This document shows positions 24,376 through 33,081 of a stretch of DNA of 64,000 nucleotides, in pieces; positions within the stretch are counted from its first letter, which is position 1, and every line of letters begins with the position of its first letter. This DNA comes from Bradyrhizobium iriomotense (GTDB lineage Bacteria > Pseudomonadota > Alphaproteobacteria > Rhizobiales > Xanthobacteraceae). Both the position numbers and the translations under genes were made by a program. The DNA lies in the NCBI RefSeq assembly GCF_018130765.1, contig NZ_JAFCJZ010000030.1:31534-95533 (forward strand), read 5' to 3'. The notes under the pieces were generated by a model, which worked only from the letters and a program-made list of their open reading frames with translations, was not told the origin of the DNA and searched no databases.

Positions 24376-27036
24376 ATGGGCACATCGATCCGATGGACCG
24401 CGCGGATGCGCGCGCTGCTGCGCCGTTGGTGCGGGGCGCCGCTGACATGGCTGATCGCCGGCGGCTTCGTGCTGATGCTTGCGACCGCCATCGGCACCGC
24501 GCTCACCGTCGACCGCTTCCGGCAGAACGCGATCGAGAGCGGTCGCGATAGCCTCGAGAGCGCGGTGCGGCTACTCACCCGGCACTACGACCGTGAGTTC
24601 GCGGATTTCGCCGTGTTCCAGAAGAGCGTCATCGCCGAGCTCGAGAGCCATGGCATCGAGTCCGCCGACCTGTTCCGCAGCCAGATGAGCACGCTCGCCG
24701 TGCACGAAGCGCTGCGCGCAAAGGCCAGCGGCTGGACCGACGTCGCCGGCGCCAATGTGTTCGATTCCGAGGGTGTGCTGATCAATTCGTCGCGGCGCTG
24801 GCCGGTCACCGACGTCTCGGTCGCCGACCGCGGCTATTTCAATCGGCTCAAGAACGATCCGATCGCGCAGGAAGAGATCGAGGTCGTTCCCGGTCGGCTC
24901 GGCAACGGCCCTGCCATCGTGTTCGCGCGGCGCGTCTCCGGGCCGCACGGCGAGTTCCTCGGCATCGTCTCGCGTGCGATCGCACCGGAACAGATCGAAT
25001 CTTTCTTCGCCTCGACGGGCCTCGGCGAGGATTCCTCGATCGCGATGCACCACCAGAACGGCCAGCTGCTCGCGCGCATCCCGCATGTCGATGCCATGAT
25101 CGGGCAGAATTTCCGCCAGGGCACGCCGGAGCAGATGGCGGTGTTCGAGCGCACCTTCGTGACGACGCAGCTCGCGAGCCCGATCGACGGCAAGGACCGC
25201 ATCGTTGCCTCGCGCCTCCTGACAGGCGAGCCGTTGGTCGTAGTCGCGACCAGATCGCTGGACGCGACGCTCGCCACCTGGCGCACGCAGACGAAATTCT
25301 TCGTCACCGTCGCCGTGCTGTCGATCGCCCTGCTCGTGCTGACGCTGTTCCTGATCTTCCGCCAGGTGACGCGCCGGCTCTCGCTCGAGAAGCAGCGGCT
25401 CGACACCGCGATGAACACGATGACGCAGGGCCTCCTGATGTTCGACCAGGACGAGCGGCTGATCGTCTGCAACCGGCGCTACATCGAGATGTACGGCCTC
25501 TCGGCCGACATCGTGAAGCCCGGCGCCTATTTCCGCGACGTGATCCAGCACCGCCACGACACCGGCTCCTTCGACGGCAACGTCGATGCCTATTGCGACG
25601 GCATCCTGGGCAGCGTCGACCAGACGCACAGCACGATCGTGGAGACGGGTGACGGCCGCCTGATCGAGATCAAGAACCAGCCCGGCACCGCCGGCGGCTG
25701 GCTCGCCACTCATGACGACGTCACCGAGCGCATCCGCGCCGACGAACGCATCGCGCATATGGCGCATTACGATGCGCTGACCGATCTGCCCAACCGCGTG
25801 CTGATGCGCAGCCATCTTGAGCGCCGCGTCGCCGAGCTTGACCAAGGCAGGCCGTTCGCGATCCTCTATATCGACGTCGACGAGTTCAAAGGCGTCAACG
25901 ATTCGCTCGGACACGAGGTCGGCGACGAGCTGCTGCGACAGGTCGCGAACCGCCTGCGCGCCTGCGTCAGCGGCAACGACCTCGTCGCGCGGCTCGGCGG
26001 CGACGAATTCGCCATCGTCAAGGCCGGCACAAGCGATCAGGCCGAGTTGATGGCGCTGGCGGACACGATCCTCAAGACGCTGCGTGCGCCGGTGAGCTGC
26101 AAGGGCCAGGAGATTGCGACCGATGCTAGCATCGGCATCGCGATCGCGCCGGACCACGGCGGCAATCTCGACGATTTGCTCAAGCGCGCCGACCTCGCGA
26201 TGTACGCTGCGAAATCGGAAGGGCGCGGCACTTTCCGCATCTTCGTGCCCGAATACGACGCCAAGGCGCGGCAGCGCCGCCAGCTCGAGCTCGATTTGCG
26301 CCAGGCGCTCGCGCGCGGCGAGTTCGAGGTGCACTACCAGCCGCTGGTCGACCTCGCCGCCAATGTCGTCACCGGCTGCGAGGCGCTCTTGCGCTGGCGC
26401 CATCCCGAACGCGGCATGGTCTCGCCGGCGGATTTCATCCCGGTCGCGGAAGACACCGGCCTGATCGGCGAGATCGGCGAATGGGTGCTGAAGCAGGCCT
26501 GCCTTGAGGCTGCGAGCTGGCCCGGCAATATCCACATTGCCGTCAACGTCTCGCCGGTGCAATTCCGGTCGCGGTCACTGGCCTTGAAAGTGGCCGCCGC
26601 GCTCGCGGAGTCAGGCCTCGCACCCGGACGGCTCGAGCTCGAGATCACCGAGACCGTGCTGATCCGCGACGACGAGGAGGCGCTGACGATCCTGCAGCAG
26701 CTGCGCGAGCTCGGCGTGCGCATCGCGCTCGACGATTTCGGCACCGGCTATTCCTCGCTGAGCTATCTGCACCGCTTCCCCTTCGACAAGATCAAGATCG
26801 ACCGCAGCTTCATCAGCGACATCGGCCAGTCCGAAGATTCCTCGCCGATCGTGCAGGCCGTGGTCCACATGGCCGCCGCCCGCCACATGGCGACGACGGC
26901 CGAAGGCGTCGAGACCGAGGCGCAGCGCGAGGTGCTGCGGCAGCTCGGATGCAGCCAGATGCAGGGCTGGCTGTTCAGCCCGGCCGTGCCGGCGGCGAAG
27001 CTGAAGCAGCTGCTGTCGGCGCAGAAGGCGGCGTAG
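24376..27036 (+). CDS. Membrane GGDEF-EAL protein with CACHE and PAS sensor domains
   Basis: This 886-aa protein has TM1 (LIAGGFVLMLATAIGTALTV), an extracytoplasmic CACHE-type sensor (about 40-300), TM2 (FFVTVAVLSIALLVLTLFLIF), a PAS-like domain with NTMTQGLLMFD, then GGDEF (541-545) and EAL (669-671, in CEALLRW). Both catalytic signatures are intact, with DDFGTGYSSLSYL in the EAL domain, so it could both make and degrade cyclic di-GMP. The balance cannot be predicted. It is a single gene with no close operon partner. A PilZ-like protein in the che operon is a possible effector family member. Confidence 0.93.
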   Translation: MGTSIRWTARMRALLRRWCGAPLTWLIAGGFVLMLATAIGTALTVDRFRQNAIESGRDSLESAVRLLTRHYDREFADFAVFQKSVIAELESHGIESADLFRSQMSTLAVHEALRAKASGWTDVAGANVFDSEGVLINSSRRWPVTDVSVADRGYFNRLKNDPIAQEEIEVVPGRLGNGPAIVFARRVSGPHGEFLGIVSRAIAPEQIESFFASTGLGEDSSIAMHHQNGQLLARIPHVDAMIGQNFRQGTPEQMAVFERTFVTTQLASPIDGKDRIVASRLLTGEPLVVVATRSLDATLATWRTQTKFFVTVAVLSIALLVLTLFLIFRQVTRRLSLEKQRLDTAMNTMTQGLLMFDQDERLIVCNRRYIEMYGLSADIVKPGAYFRDVIQHRHDTGSFDGNVDAYCDGILGSVDQTHSTIVETGDGRLIEIKNQPGTAGGWLATHDDVTERIRADERIAHMAHYDALTDLPNRVLMRSHLERRVAELDQGRPFAILYIDVDEFKGVNDSLGHEVGDELLRQVANRLRACVSGNDLVARLGGDEFAIVKAGTSDQAELMALADTILKTLRAPVSCKGQEIATDASIGIAIAPDHGGNLDDLLKRADLAMYAAKSEGRGTFRIFVPEYDAKARQRRQLELDLRQALARGEFEVHYQPLVDLAANVVTGCEALLRWRHPERGMVSPADFIPVAEDTGLIGEIGEWVLKQACLEAASWPGNIHIAVNVSPVQFRSRSLALKVAAALAESGLAPGRLELEITETVLIRDDEEALTILQQLRELGVRIALDDFGTGYSSLSYLHRFPFDKIKIDRSFISDIGQSEDSSPIVQAVVHMAAARHMATTAEGVETEAQREVLRQLGCSQMQGWLFSPAVPAAKLKQLLSAQKAA

Positions 27037-27042
27037 CGGGCC

Positions 27043-27449
27043 CTACTTATCCCCGCCGCCTCCATCAGCGATGCCCGCAACGCCTTTAGGAGATGGGCCT
27101 GAGCTGTCGATCTTCGCTTGGTGGCTTTCGGGAGGAACTCTTTGGGTCAAAAGATGCCGCCAGGCCTGCGATGAGTGCGATAGCAACTGCGTCGGCGTGT
27201 CGCTAAACGGAAAGGCCGCGACCTGAAATTCGTCTTCGTACAGAATGTACAGCTCCTCGAGCCGCTTGAAGTCACGAGGCAGGCTCATCACGCAAGTCGC
27301 CGCCGGCTGCGGGCCGGGCAGGACAATGGTCAATGGTGTGTGCGTGGCCGGAACCACAATTCGCCAAACTCGCCGGGACGTCCGCAGGTGCGTGCGATGG
27401 AATGCAGGCGTTTGCGCGCTGTATCAGTGAACCACCATCGCGCAGGCAT
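27043..27449 (-). pseudogene. Frameshifted small conserved gene
   Basis: One minus-strand frame reads MPARWWFTDTARKRLHS to GEFGELWF from an ATG at 27449 with GGAAGG upstream, then stops after 39 aa. A second frame begins in the same place and reads PATHTPLTIVLPGPQPA to the stop at 27043. One missing base in GTGGTTCCGGCC (about 27350-27357) would join them into one 135-aa protein reading smoothly across the junction. It may therefore be a recently broken gene. The alternative is that the second frame is an intact gene starting at the GTG at 27357. I do not recognise the family. Confidence 0.5.
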
Positions 27450-28032
27450 CTGATCGGCCTTCCGCAATTCAAACGCGAGAAAACTTGGTTCGCGGCGCCT
27501 GCATCGCGTCGGGAGAGCTAACACTCGCGAAGCTGCGCAGGCGTCACCTGTTACCGCAGCTTCCCTTTCGGACAATGGTGCGAGCGGCAATTTCAAGCTC
27601 CAAATTAGCGGCTGACCTCTCGAGTAAGTGTGCGCCCGTAGGTCGGCTTGGGGGCTCCAGAGCAGTACAGGTGAGTCATGCTTGTCCGGGGATGGCGACA
27701 ATTGTGTTCCCTGTGGGGTGAGCACCCGCGCATCAGTGTGCGCACGTGGCTCACGGCGGACCACAAACCCTGTTCGTCAAATGAGTATCCTCTTGATCCG
27801 CTCACGTCCCCAATCGTCATGGGTTGGATGAAGAGCAGTTTGCATCCGCCCGCGGACGATTGGCACGGCGTCAAGATTGTTTCGCTCTTCAAAACAGCGA
27901 GCAGACTTGATGGAGAGACGATGCCGTAAGCCCGTCGTGCCCGGGATCTGCGAGTTTGGAGTTGACCGTGAGGCTCGCGGAGCGCCGAGACGGCGACGGA
28001 ACTATCACTACTCCGCTGTAATTAGAACGGAG
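27450..28032. other. Intergenic, no gene supported
   Basis: About 580 bp with lower GC than the flanks. Several short open frames overlap on both strands, but none has a convincing ribosome site, signal peptide or domain. Confidence 0.5.
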
Positions 28033-28296
28033 ATGACGGCAATTTGGTATGTAACCTTTGCAGTTCGCAGACATGGCCTGCTCCGGAAGCCGCGAAGTCC
28101 CAACGAAACGAGGACGTTTGCGACCGAGCCCGAGGCCAAGGCGTTCGCTCGATCAAAGCTTGAGGACGGCTTGGTCCTGTTAGCTGGCACGATCAATCCG
28201 CATTCTCCCAAGCAGCTCATTCCGGCGTCTCGCATCCAGTCCTGGCTGGCCGACGATCAGGACGGAGGTTCCACCAAAGCCGCTTGTCCCGATTAG
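28033..28296 (+). CDS. Small conserved hypothetical protein
   Basis: From the ATG at 28033 (CGGAG upstream) the product is 87 aa. It is basic at the start (IWYVTFAVRRHGLLRKPRSP) and has TRTFATEPEAKAFARSKL and a closing SRIQSWLADD helix. The pattern fits a small soluble protein of a type I associate with Bradyrhizobium genomes, but I cannot name the family. The frame continues upstream to 27877 without a good start. It is followed 166 bp later by a small exported-protein gene behind a FixK-type box. Confidence 0.65.
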   Translation: MTAIWYVTFAVRRHGLLRKPRSPNETRTFATEPEAKAFARSKLEDGLVLLAGTINPHSPKQLIPASRIQSWLADDQDGGSTKAACPD

Positions 28297-28386
28297 GCGA
28301 AACGGCACGCACGATCTTTCCACGGGGAAAGCCACCGAGGCGCCACACTTCCGAATGGCGACCTCGTCCAACATGGCTTCTCCCCG

Positions 28387-28400
28387 TTGATGTAGATCAA
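28387..28400. promoter_or_regulatory. Perfect Fnr/FixK-type box
   Basis: TTGATGTAGATCAA is a perfect TTGAT-N4-ATCAA palindrome. Its centre lies about 69 bp before the ATG at 28463, which fits a class II activated promoter with a 5' leader of about 30 nt. In Bradyrhizobium FixK2 recognises this type of site under low oxygen. Confidence 0.75.
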
Positions 28401-28462
28401 GCGACGCATTCGCCATGGGGAGAAGTATCGCCAGGCAAGGTACATTGGCCACGAGGAGGCTC

Positions 28463-28735
28463 ATGATGACGCGGACTCGCGGAATGCAGCTCGCATTCGT
28501 AGCAATCGGGCTGGCTTGCGGATTCGGCGCGATCAATTGGTCGGAAAGCGACGGCCTGTCACTCATACAAAGCGCAGAAGCAAGGGTCGGACGACCGGCA
28601 ACACCGGCGAGCGTCGCAGGCGTTGCTCGCAGACAGACGCGACGGGCAGTCGTAGGGGGAGCTGCGGTCGGCGCGGCGGCCGCCGGTACGGCCTGTGTGC
28701 GCGTACTGGTGAACGGCTCCTACGTGTGCCGCTGA
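28463..28735 (+). CDS. Small exported/membrane protein, probable low-oxygen regulon member
   Basis: The 90-aa product has a GAGGAGG ribosome site right before the ATG at 28463. It has an N-terminal hydrophobic stretch (MQLAFVAIGLACGFGAINW), a basic segment (ARRQTRRAVVGGAAVGAAAAG) and a C-terminus with a Cys pair (TACVRVLVNGSYVCR), suggesting a disulfide-linked tail outside the cytoplasm. Similar small proteins ending in VLVNG-Y-VCR occur in rhizobia, function unknown to me. The FixK-type box upstream points to induction under oxygen limitation. Confidence 0.75.
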   Translation: MMTRTRGMQLAFVAIGLACGFGAINWSESDGLSLIQSAEARVGRPATPASVAGVARRQTRRAVVGGAAVGAAAAGTACVRVLVNGSYVCR

Positions 28736-29145
28736 GAAACTTCTGGACCTCGGGTTCGATGCCGCGGTCCCCAGCAGTTTCACTCAGGCCTCGCGGCTCG
28801 TTCTGATCGCAGAGCAAACCGGCGCTTCCACGGGCGCTTGCTGTGCCTGGACAGGCAACGACGCCGGTGCACGCGCAAGTGCAGCGAACGAAAGCTGCTT
28901 TCGTCTCTTCAACCGCTCGCTTCGAACAGATGCGCGGCCTCTCGCGCCTTTGGTTATGCGCTTCCGGCGAGACTGACGATGTGAACACTGACGCTGCCGC
29001 GGGTTGCCGCCACGTTGGTCGGCTACAGCACTTTGAATGCGGCCTGGGGATGTCGACCTTGGCAAAGGGGACATCCCCAGGCTTAAAGTCAGTTAGCCGC
29101 GCAGGTTCAGACCATCACGCGGCGGGTATGAATCAACATCCTGCT
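28736..29145. other. Intergenic, no gene supported
   Basis: About 410 bp between the small exported-protein gene and the LTXXQ gene, which read toward each other. A plus-strand frame that crosses into 29565 is the shadow of the LTXXQ gene. No hairpin with a T-run was found. Confidence 0.5.
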
Positions 29146-29661
29146 TCAGTCTTCATCCTCGGCCTGCGCACGACGTCGTTCCACGACATCGCTCATGTCG
29201 TGAAGGACAAGGACCGCGAGGGCCCCCATGCGCTGCCTCTGTTCGGGATTGAGGGTCTTGTAGAGTGGCTGCCACGCCTCGGCGAGCTTATCCAAATCGG
29301 CGGATCGTTGAGCCAATGCCTCCGAGCGTCGTTGCAGGAAGGCGATGGGGTCACGATTACGCATCGTTTCGACGGCATTTTGGTCGGCCCGTCGACCCAC
29401 TGTTTCCGAGATTTTTGCAACACGGGCCTTCCGATCCTCCGCTCTGGCACGAATGGCGCTCTCGACAGGCGGCCAGAGTTTTTCCTGGTCAGGTGTCAGC
29501 TGCAACGCAGCCTTGGTCAAATCGATCCGCATGTCCACCAGCGTATTCCGGTCCACCGCGTTTAGGCGTTCTGGCGTCGCAGGGGACGGAGCTTGCGCGC
29601 TGGCAATCGACGGTGCGGCAAGAAGGAGTGCGGCTGCTCCGATCACTACTATTTTCATCAT
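29146..29661 (-). CDS. Exported LTXXQ/Spy-CpxP family protein
   Basis: The start at 29661 (171 aa) is set by AGGAGG six bases upstream, with a signal peptide directly after (VVIGAAALLLAAPSIASAQA). The mature protein is helical with two LTXXQ-type motifs: LTPDQEKLWPPVE and LNPEQRQRM. Spy/CpxP-like proteins are periplasmic chaperones or metal/acid stress factors. A longer frame to 29736 lacks a ribosome site. A perfect FixK-type box lies 67 bp upstream, so it is probably expressed at low oxygen together with the small exported protein at 28463-28735. Confidence 0.87.
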   Translation of the reverse strand: MMKIVVIGAAALLLAAPSIASAQAPSPATPERLNAVDRNTLVDMRIDLTKAALQLTPDQEKLWPPVESAIRARAEDRKARVAKISETVGRRADQNAVETMRNRDPIAFLQRRSEALAQRSADLDKLAEAWQPLYKTLNPEQRQRMGALAVLVLHDMSDVVERRRAQAEDED

Positions 29662-29727
29662 CGGCGACCTCCTAGGTGAGCAGCCCCCAGGCACCACGCC
29701 AACAATGGTCGGCAGGGCGATGTCACA

Positions 29728-29741
29728 TTGATTCAAATCAA
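29728..29741. promoter_or_regulatory. Perfect Fnr/FixK-type box
   Basis: TTGATTCAAATCAA matches TTGAT-N4-ATCAA exactly. Relative to the minus-strand ATG at 29661 its centre is about 73 bp upstream, nearly the same geometry as the box at 28387-28400. It is a probable FixK/Fnr activation site for the LTXXQ gene. Confidence 0.75.
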
Positions 29742-30073
29742 GGGACTTGGAAAAGGAATTGTGGCGCGCAGGCCGAGCAAGACGACCTGCGGCATGTCCG
29801 TTCTTGCGCCACCATTCTGACGAGCGGACGCCTTCAGCCCTGCCGTGCCGGCGGCGACAGCGTGAAGGCGTCTTTCGTGAAATGAGGCAGCGACGCGCCT
29901 ATGAGAAGCCGTAGGAGAAGAAGCTTCCGGAGCGCAAGCCGCCTTTGCCGCAGACGACCCGGCCCGCGGGCTGAGGCAGCAGCACAACGGCACAGCGAAG
30001 CCGACCGAGTCATGAGCGCCGAGAACATTCCTGCGCATCTTGCATCCCGGAAGATGTTCCATATCTCTTCGGC
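29742..30073. other. Intergenic, no gene supported
   Basis: About 330 bp between the FixK-type box and the 30074 gene. A minus-strand frame (to 30361) covers it, but it is Arg/Leu/Asp-biased shadow sequence with no start signal. Confidence 0.5.
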
Positions 30074-30334
30074 ATGATGAAGCTCACACTGATCCAGGAC
30101 CAGGCCATCCAGGCGCTCATGGCAGGAATCGCCGGCGCCGAGACATTCGATCGCGTCTTCGCGGGCATCCGCTTCGACGAGATCGAGGGGACGATGCTCT
30201 ACGCCTTCGCCAGGAGCGAGGACGTCGCCTCCGACATCGAGGATGGCTACTCGCCTCTCATCGCCGCGGTCGCATCGCGCGTGCTGAACAAGCAGGTCGA
30301 CGTCGTCGTGGTCATGCCGAAGGTCCTGCAATAG
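30074..30334 (+). CDS. Small hypothetical protein
   Basis: The 86-aa product begins MKLTLIQDQAIQALMAG after paired ATGs. It is acidic and mixed alpha/beta in appearance (FDRVFAGIRFDEIEGTMLYAFARSEDVASDIEDGY), with a hydrophobic strand near the end (KQVDVVVVMPKVL). There is no signal peptide or membrane helix. Codon use matches the neighbours, supporting a real gene. The following GMC oxidoreductase gene is 97 bp downstream on the same strand. I do not recognise the family. Confidence 0.65.
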   Translation: MMKLTLIQDQAIQALMAGIAGAETFDRVFAGIRFDEIEGTMLYAFARSEDVASDIEDGYSPLIAAVASRVLNKQVDVVVVMPKVLQ

Positions 30335-30431
30335 GGTCTTGATGTCATCCGCCGCCTGCATGGGCCGGGGCGTGACCTCACGATAAATCCACGCTAGCCT
30401 CCTCGTGCAAGAACAAGAGGAAGCGCCAATC

Positions 30432-32129
30432 GTGTACGACTACATTATCGTGGGCGGCGGCTCGGCGGGGTCCGTGCTGGCCCACCGGCTCTCCGCCAGG
30501 AGCGCCAACAAGGTCCTGCTGTGCGAAGCCGGACAGGACACGCCACCCGGCAACGAGCCGGCCGAGATCAGGGACAGCTATCCGGGCACCGCCTATTTCG
30601 ATCCGCGCTTTCACTGGACCGAGCTCAAGGTCACGACGCAGGTCGTCAGCCACAACAATCCGAACGAAGCGCGTCCGCCCTTGCGCAAATACGAGCAGGC
30701 GCGCGTGCTGGGCGGCGGCTCCTCGATCAACGGCCAGATGGCCAATCGCGGCGCGCCGACCGATTACGATGAGTGGGATGCGCGCGGCGCCGAGGGCTGG
30801 ACGTGGAACGACGTGCTGCCGTTCTTCAGGAAGGTCGAGCGCGATCTCGATTTCGACGGGCCCTATCACGGCAAGGACGGCCGCATTCCGGTGCGCAGAA
30901 TTCCCAGGGAGCACTGGACGCGGCACTCGGAGGCGTTCGCGCAAGCCTTCCAGCAGGCCGGGCATCCATTCGTGGCCGACCAGAACGGCGAGTTCGTCGA
31001 CGGCTATTTCCCGGTGACGCACTCCAACCAGGCCGAGCAGCGCGTCTCGGCCGCGATGGGCTATCTTTGTCGCGACACGCGCCAGCGCGCCAACCTCACC
31101 ATCTCCACCAACACGCAAGTGCGCCAGCTGCTGTTCGAAGGCACGCAATGCGTCGGCGTGAAGGCCGTGGTCGGCGGGCGTGAGCGGGAATTCCGCGGAC
31201 GCGAGATCATTCTCTCCAGCGGCGCGATCCATTCGCCGGCGCATCTCTTGCGCGCCGGCATCGGGCCGGTCGGCCACCTCAAGGATCTTGGCATTCCCGT
31301 GCTGATGGGCCTGCCGGGCGTCGGCCAGCGGCTGATGGATCATCCCTCGATCTCGCTGTCGTCCTTCGTCCGCCGCGGCGCGCGCATGAACGAGCACACA
31401 AGACGCCACATGCAGCTGGGCCTGCGCTATTCCTCGGGACTCCCCGGCGTGCCGAAGGGCGACATGTTCGTCGTCGTGCTCAGCAAATCCGCCTGGCACG
31501 CGGTCGGCGCACAGATCGGCTCGCTGCTCACCTTCGTCAACAAGACCTATTCGGAGACCGGACAGGTCAGGCTTGCCGCGCGCGATCCCACGGCCGAGCC
31601 GATCGTCGAGTTCAATCTGCTGTCCGACCGGCGCGACCTCGATCGCCTGATGAGCGGCTTCCGCAAGATGGCGGCGGTGCAGATGAGCGAGATCGTCAGG
31701 AAGGTGACGGACAAGCCGTTCCCGGCCGCCTATACCGACAAGGTCCGCAAGATCGGCGTGGTCAACACTGGAAACAAGATCCTGACCAGGATCGCGGCAA
31801 CCTTGATGGACGGTCCGGCGGCGCTGCGCCACTATCTGATCGACAATTTCGTGGTCGAAGGCTTTACCTTCGACGACGTGATCAACGACGACGAGGCGCT
31901 GGAAGCCTTCGTGCGCAAGGCGACCATCGGCGTCTGGCACGCCTCCTGCTCATGCCGCATGGGCCGCGCCGACGATCCGATGGCGGTGGTGGACAACCAG
32001 GGCCGCGTCAAGGGCATCCAGGGCCTGCGCGTCGTCGACGCCTCGATCTTCCCGGTGGTGCCATGCGCCAACACCAATTTTCCGGTGCTGATGACGGCGG
32101 AGAAGATCGCAGCGGCGATGGTGCAGTGA
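30432..32129 (+). CDS. GMC-family FAD oxidoreductase
   Basis: The GTG at 30432 puts AGAGGA about ten bases upstream and starts the protein exactly at the FAD-binding strand (YDYIIVGGGSAGSVLAHRLS). A GTG nine codons earlier is possible. The 565-aa product has the GMC signature VLGGGSSINGQMANRG, the second signature SSGAIHSPAHLLRAGIGP and the C-terminal active-site region (WHASCSCRMG and NTNFPVLMTAEKIA). The family oxidises alcohols such as choline, glucose or polyethylene glycol. The substrate cannot be chosen from the sequence. No cytochrome or gamma-subunit gene is adjacent. Confidence 0.92.
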   Translation: MYDYIIVGGGSAGSVLAHRLSARSANKVLLCEAGQDTPPGNEPAEIRDSYPGTAYFDPRFHWTELKVTTQVVSHNNPNEARPPLRKYEQARVLGGGSSINGQMANRGAPTDYDEWDARGAEGWTWNDVLPFFRKVERDLDFDGPYHGKDGRIPVRRIPREHWTRHSEAFAQAFQQAGHPFVADQNGEFVDGYFPVTHSNQAEQRVSAAMGYLCRDTRQRANLTISTNTQVRQLLFEGTQCVGVKAVVGGREREFRGREIILSSGAIHSPAHLLRAGIGPVGHLKDLGIPVLMGLPGVGQRLMDHPSISLSSFVRRGARMNEHTRRHMQLGLRYSSGLPGVPKGDMFVVVLSKSAWHAVGAQIGSLLTFVNKTYSETGQVRLAARDPTAEPIVEFNLLSDRRDLDRLMSGFRKMAAVQMSEIVRKVTDKPFPAAYTDKVRKIGVVNTGNKILTRIAATLMDGPAALRHYLIDNFVVEGFTFDDVINDDEALEAFVRKATIGVWHASCSCRMGRADDPMAVVDNQGRVKGIQGLRVVDASIFPVVPCANTNFPVLMTAEKIAAAMVQ

Positions 32130-32142
32130 CTTCGTCACGCTT

Positions 32143-32286
32143 TGTAGGGTGGGTTAGCACCGCGGTTGCGCGAAGCGCAGTCCGCGGCGCGTAACCCACC
32201 GCCGGTCTCGCGTGGAGAGTGATGGGTTACGCCTTGCACTGTTCGCGGCGAACGAGCCAGGGCGTGAGCGGCTAACCCACCCTACA
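32143..32286. repeat. Palindromic intergenic repeat, family D copy 2
   Basis: Opens with tgtagggtgggttagc and closes with gctaacccaccctaca, an exact outer palindrome. Inner segments (cgcgaagcgcagtccgc, taacccacc) match the copy at 24150-24260. It lies just after the GMC gene and before the stop of the opposing small gene. Confidence 0.8.
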
Positions 32287-32306
32287 GACTGGCTCACGCG
32301 ACCGGC

Positions 32307-32429
32307 TCATTTCACCTGCTTGGCGGCACGGATCTCGGCGAACTCGGCGTCGGGATGCGTGACGATGGTGGTGAACATGATGCCGCTGATGATGATCGAC
32401 CAGGCGGTGTCCCAATAAATCCAAAACAC
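32307..32429 (-). CDS. 40-aa small membrane protein
   Basis: A minus-strand frame begins at a GTG (32427-32429), with GGAGGG eight bases upstream. It encodes an aromatic start (FWIYWDTAWS), one membrane helix (IIISGIMFTTIVT) and a charged tail (HPDAEFAEIRAAKQVK). The ribosome site, the helix followed by a soluble tail and the length are all typical of real small membrane proteins. It lies tail to tail with the GMC gene, with a palindromic repeat between. I do not know its function. Confidence 0.65.
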   Translation of the reverse strand: MFWIYWDTAWSIIISGIMFTTIVTHPDAEFAEIRAAKQVK

Positions 32430-32821
32430 GTGCCACCCTCCGTTCTGGCGTCCTCCGCCTGCGGGATCAGGGTAACGGCAAGGCGAGGCTGCCGTTCCCG
32501 ATGCAAGTGCGGCGCGGGCGAGGCGCTATTTTGATTTGGTCGGCGGCGATGCGCGATCGGTTTCACCGGTGTGGCGCTTTGCCACGACATCCTCATCACG
32601 CGAGCCTTCGTGCGGGCGCGGCGGCAGCCTGGGCTGGCCGGCCAGACCAGCATGCTTGCCGCCCATATCGGCTTGCCTTCGGGATGCCCACGCGCGGCAT
32701 TGGTTCGTTCGCACCCGCGCTGTTTTCGCCTGTGAACGAGTTCATAGAAGCGTCGTCCGTTGCAGTGCACGATGTACCTGCGTGCGTCGCCGCATGCATT
32801 TAACGGACGGGGATTGGCCTG
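32430..32821. other. Intergenic, no gene supported
   Basis: About 390 bp. Open frames on both strands lack start signals. It should carry the promoters for the minus-strand 40-aa gene and the plus-strand 45-aa gene, but I could not single out clear hexamers. Confidence 0.45.
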
Positions 32822-32959
32822 ATGCGAAAACGACTGGTCGCCTGGACGATGCTGACCTGCGCCATGCTCGCGGTCGCCGTGTGGACCGTGCTCGGGCCGC
32901 CGGACCGCCCGGCCGGCCCGCATCTGCCCTCGCGCAATGTGACGGCGGCGGTGCGATAG
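32822..32959 (+). CDS. 45-aa small membrane protein
   Basis: An ATG at 32822, about ten bases after GGACGGGG, opens a 45-codon frame: basic start (MRKRLVAW), one hydrophobic helix (TMLTCAMLAVAVWTVLG) and a Pro/Arg-rich tail. The layout fits a small inner-membrane or exported peptide. It sits 122 bp before the beta-propeller gene. Evidence is limited to ribosome site and helix, so it may also be chance. Confidence 0.45.
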   Translation: MRKRLVAWTMLTCAMLAVAVWTVLGPPDRPAGPHLPSRNVTAAVR

Positions 32960-33081
32960 CCCGGCACAACCGATACAATTTCGGCATCGATCGATCTCAA
33001 TTGGAGTTTGGTGCGGCAACGTGCCGCCCGCTATTCTCCCGGGCAAAACGACAACGCTGCATTGCCCTGAGGAGAACGCCC

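Noticed and set aside
24571..26562. 663-codon minus-strand open frame
   Set aside because: Antisense to the GGDEF-EAL gene.
28843..29565. 240-codon plus-strand open frame
   Set aside because: Shadow of the LTXXQ gene, with no ribosome site.
29834..30361. 175-codon minus-strand open frame
   Set aside because: Antisense to the 30074 gene, with no recognisable start signal.
32536..33081. Upstream extension of the beta-propeller gene
   Set aside because: The ribosome site and signal peptide fix the start at 33082.
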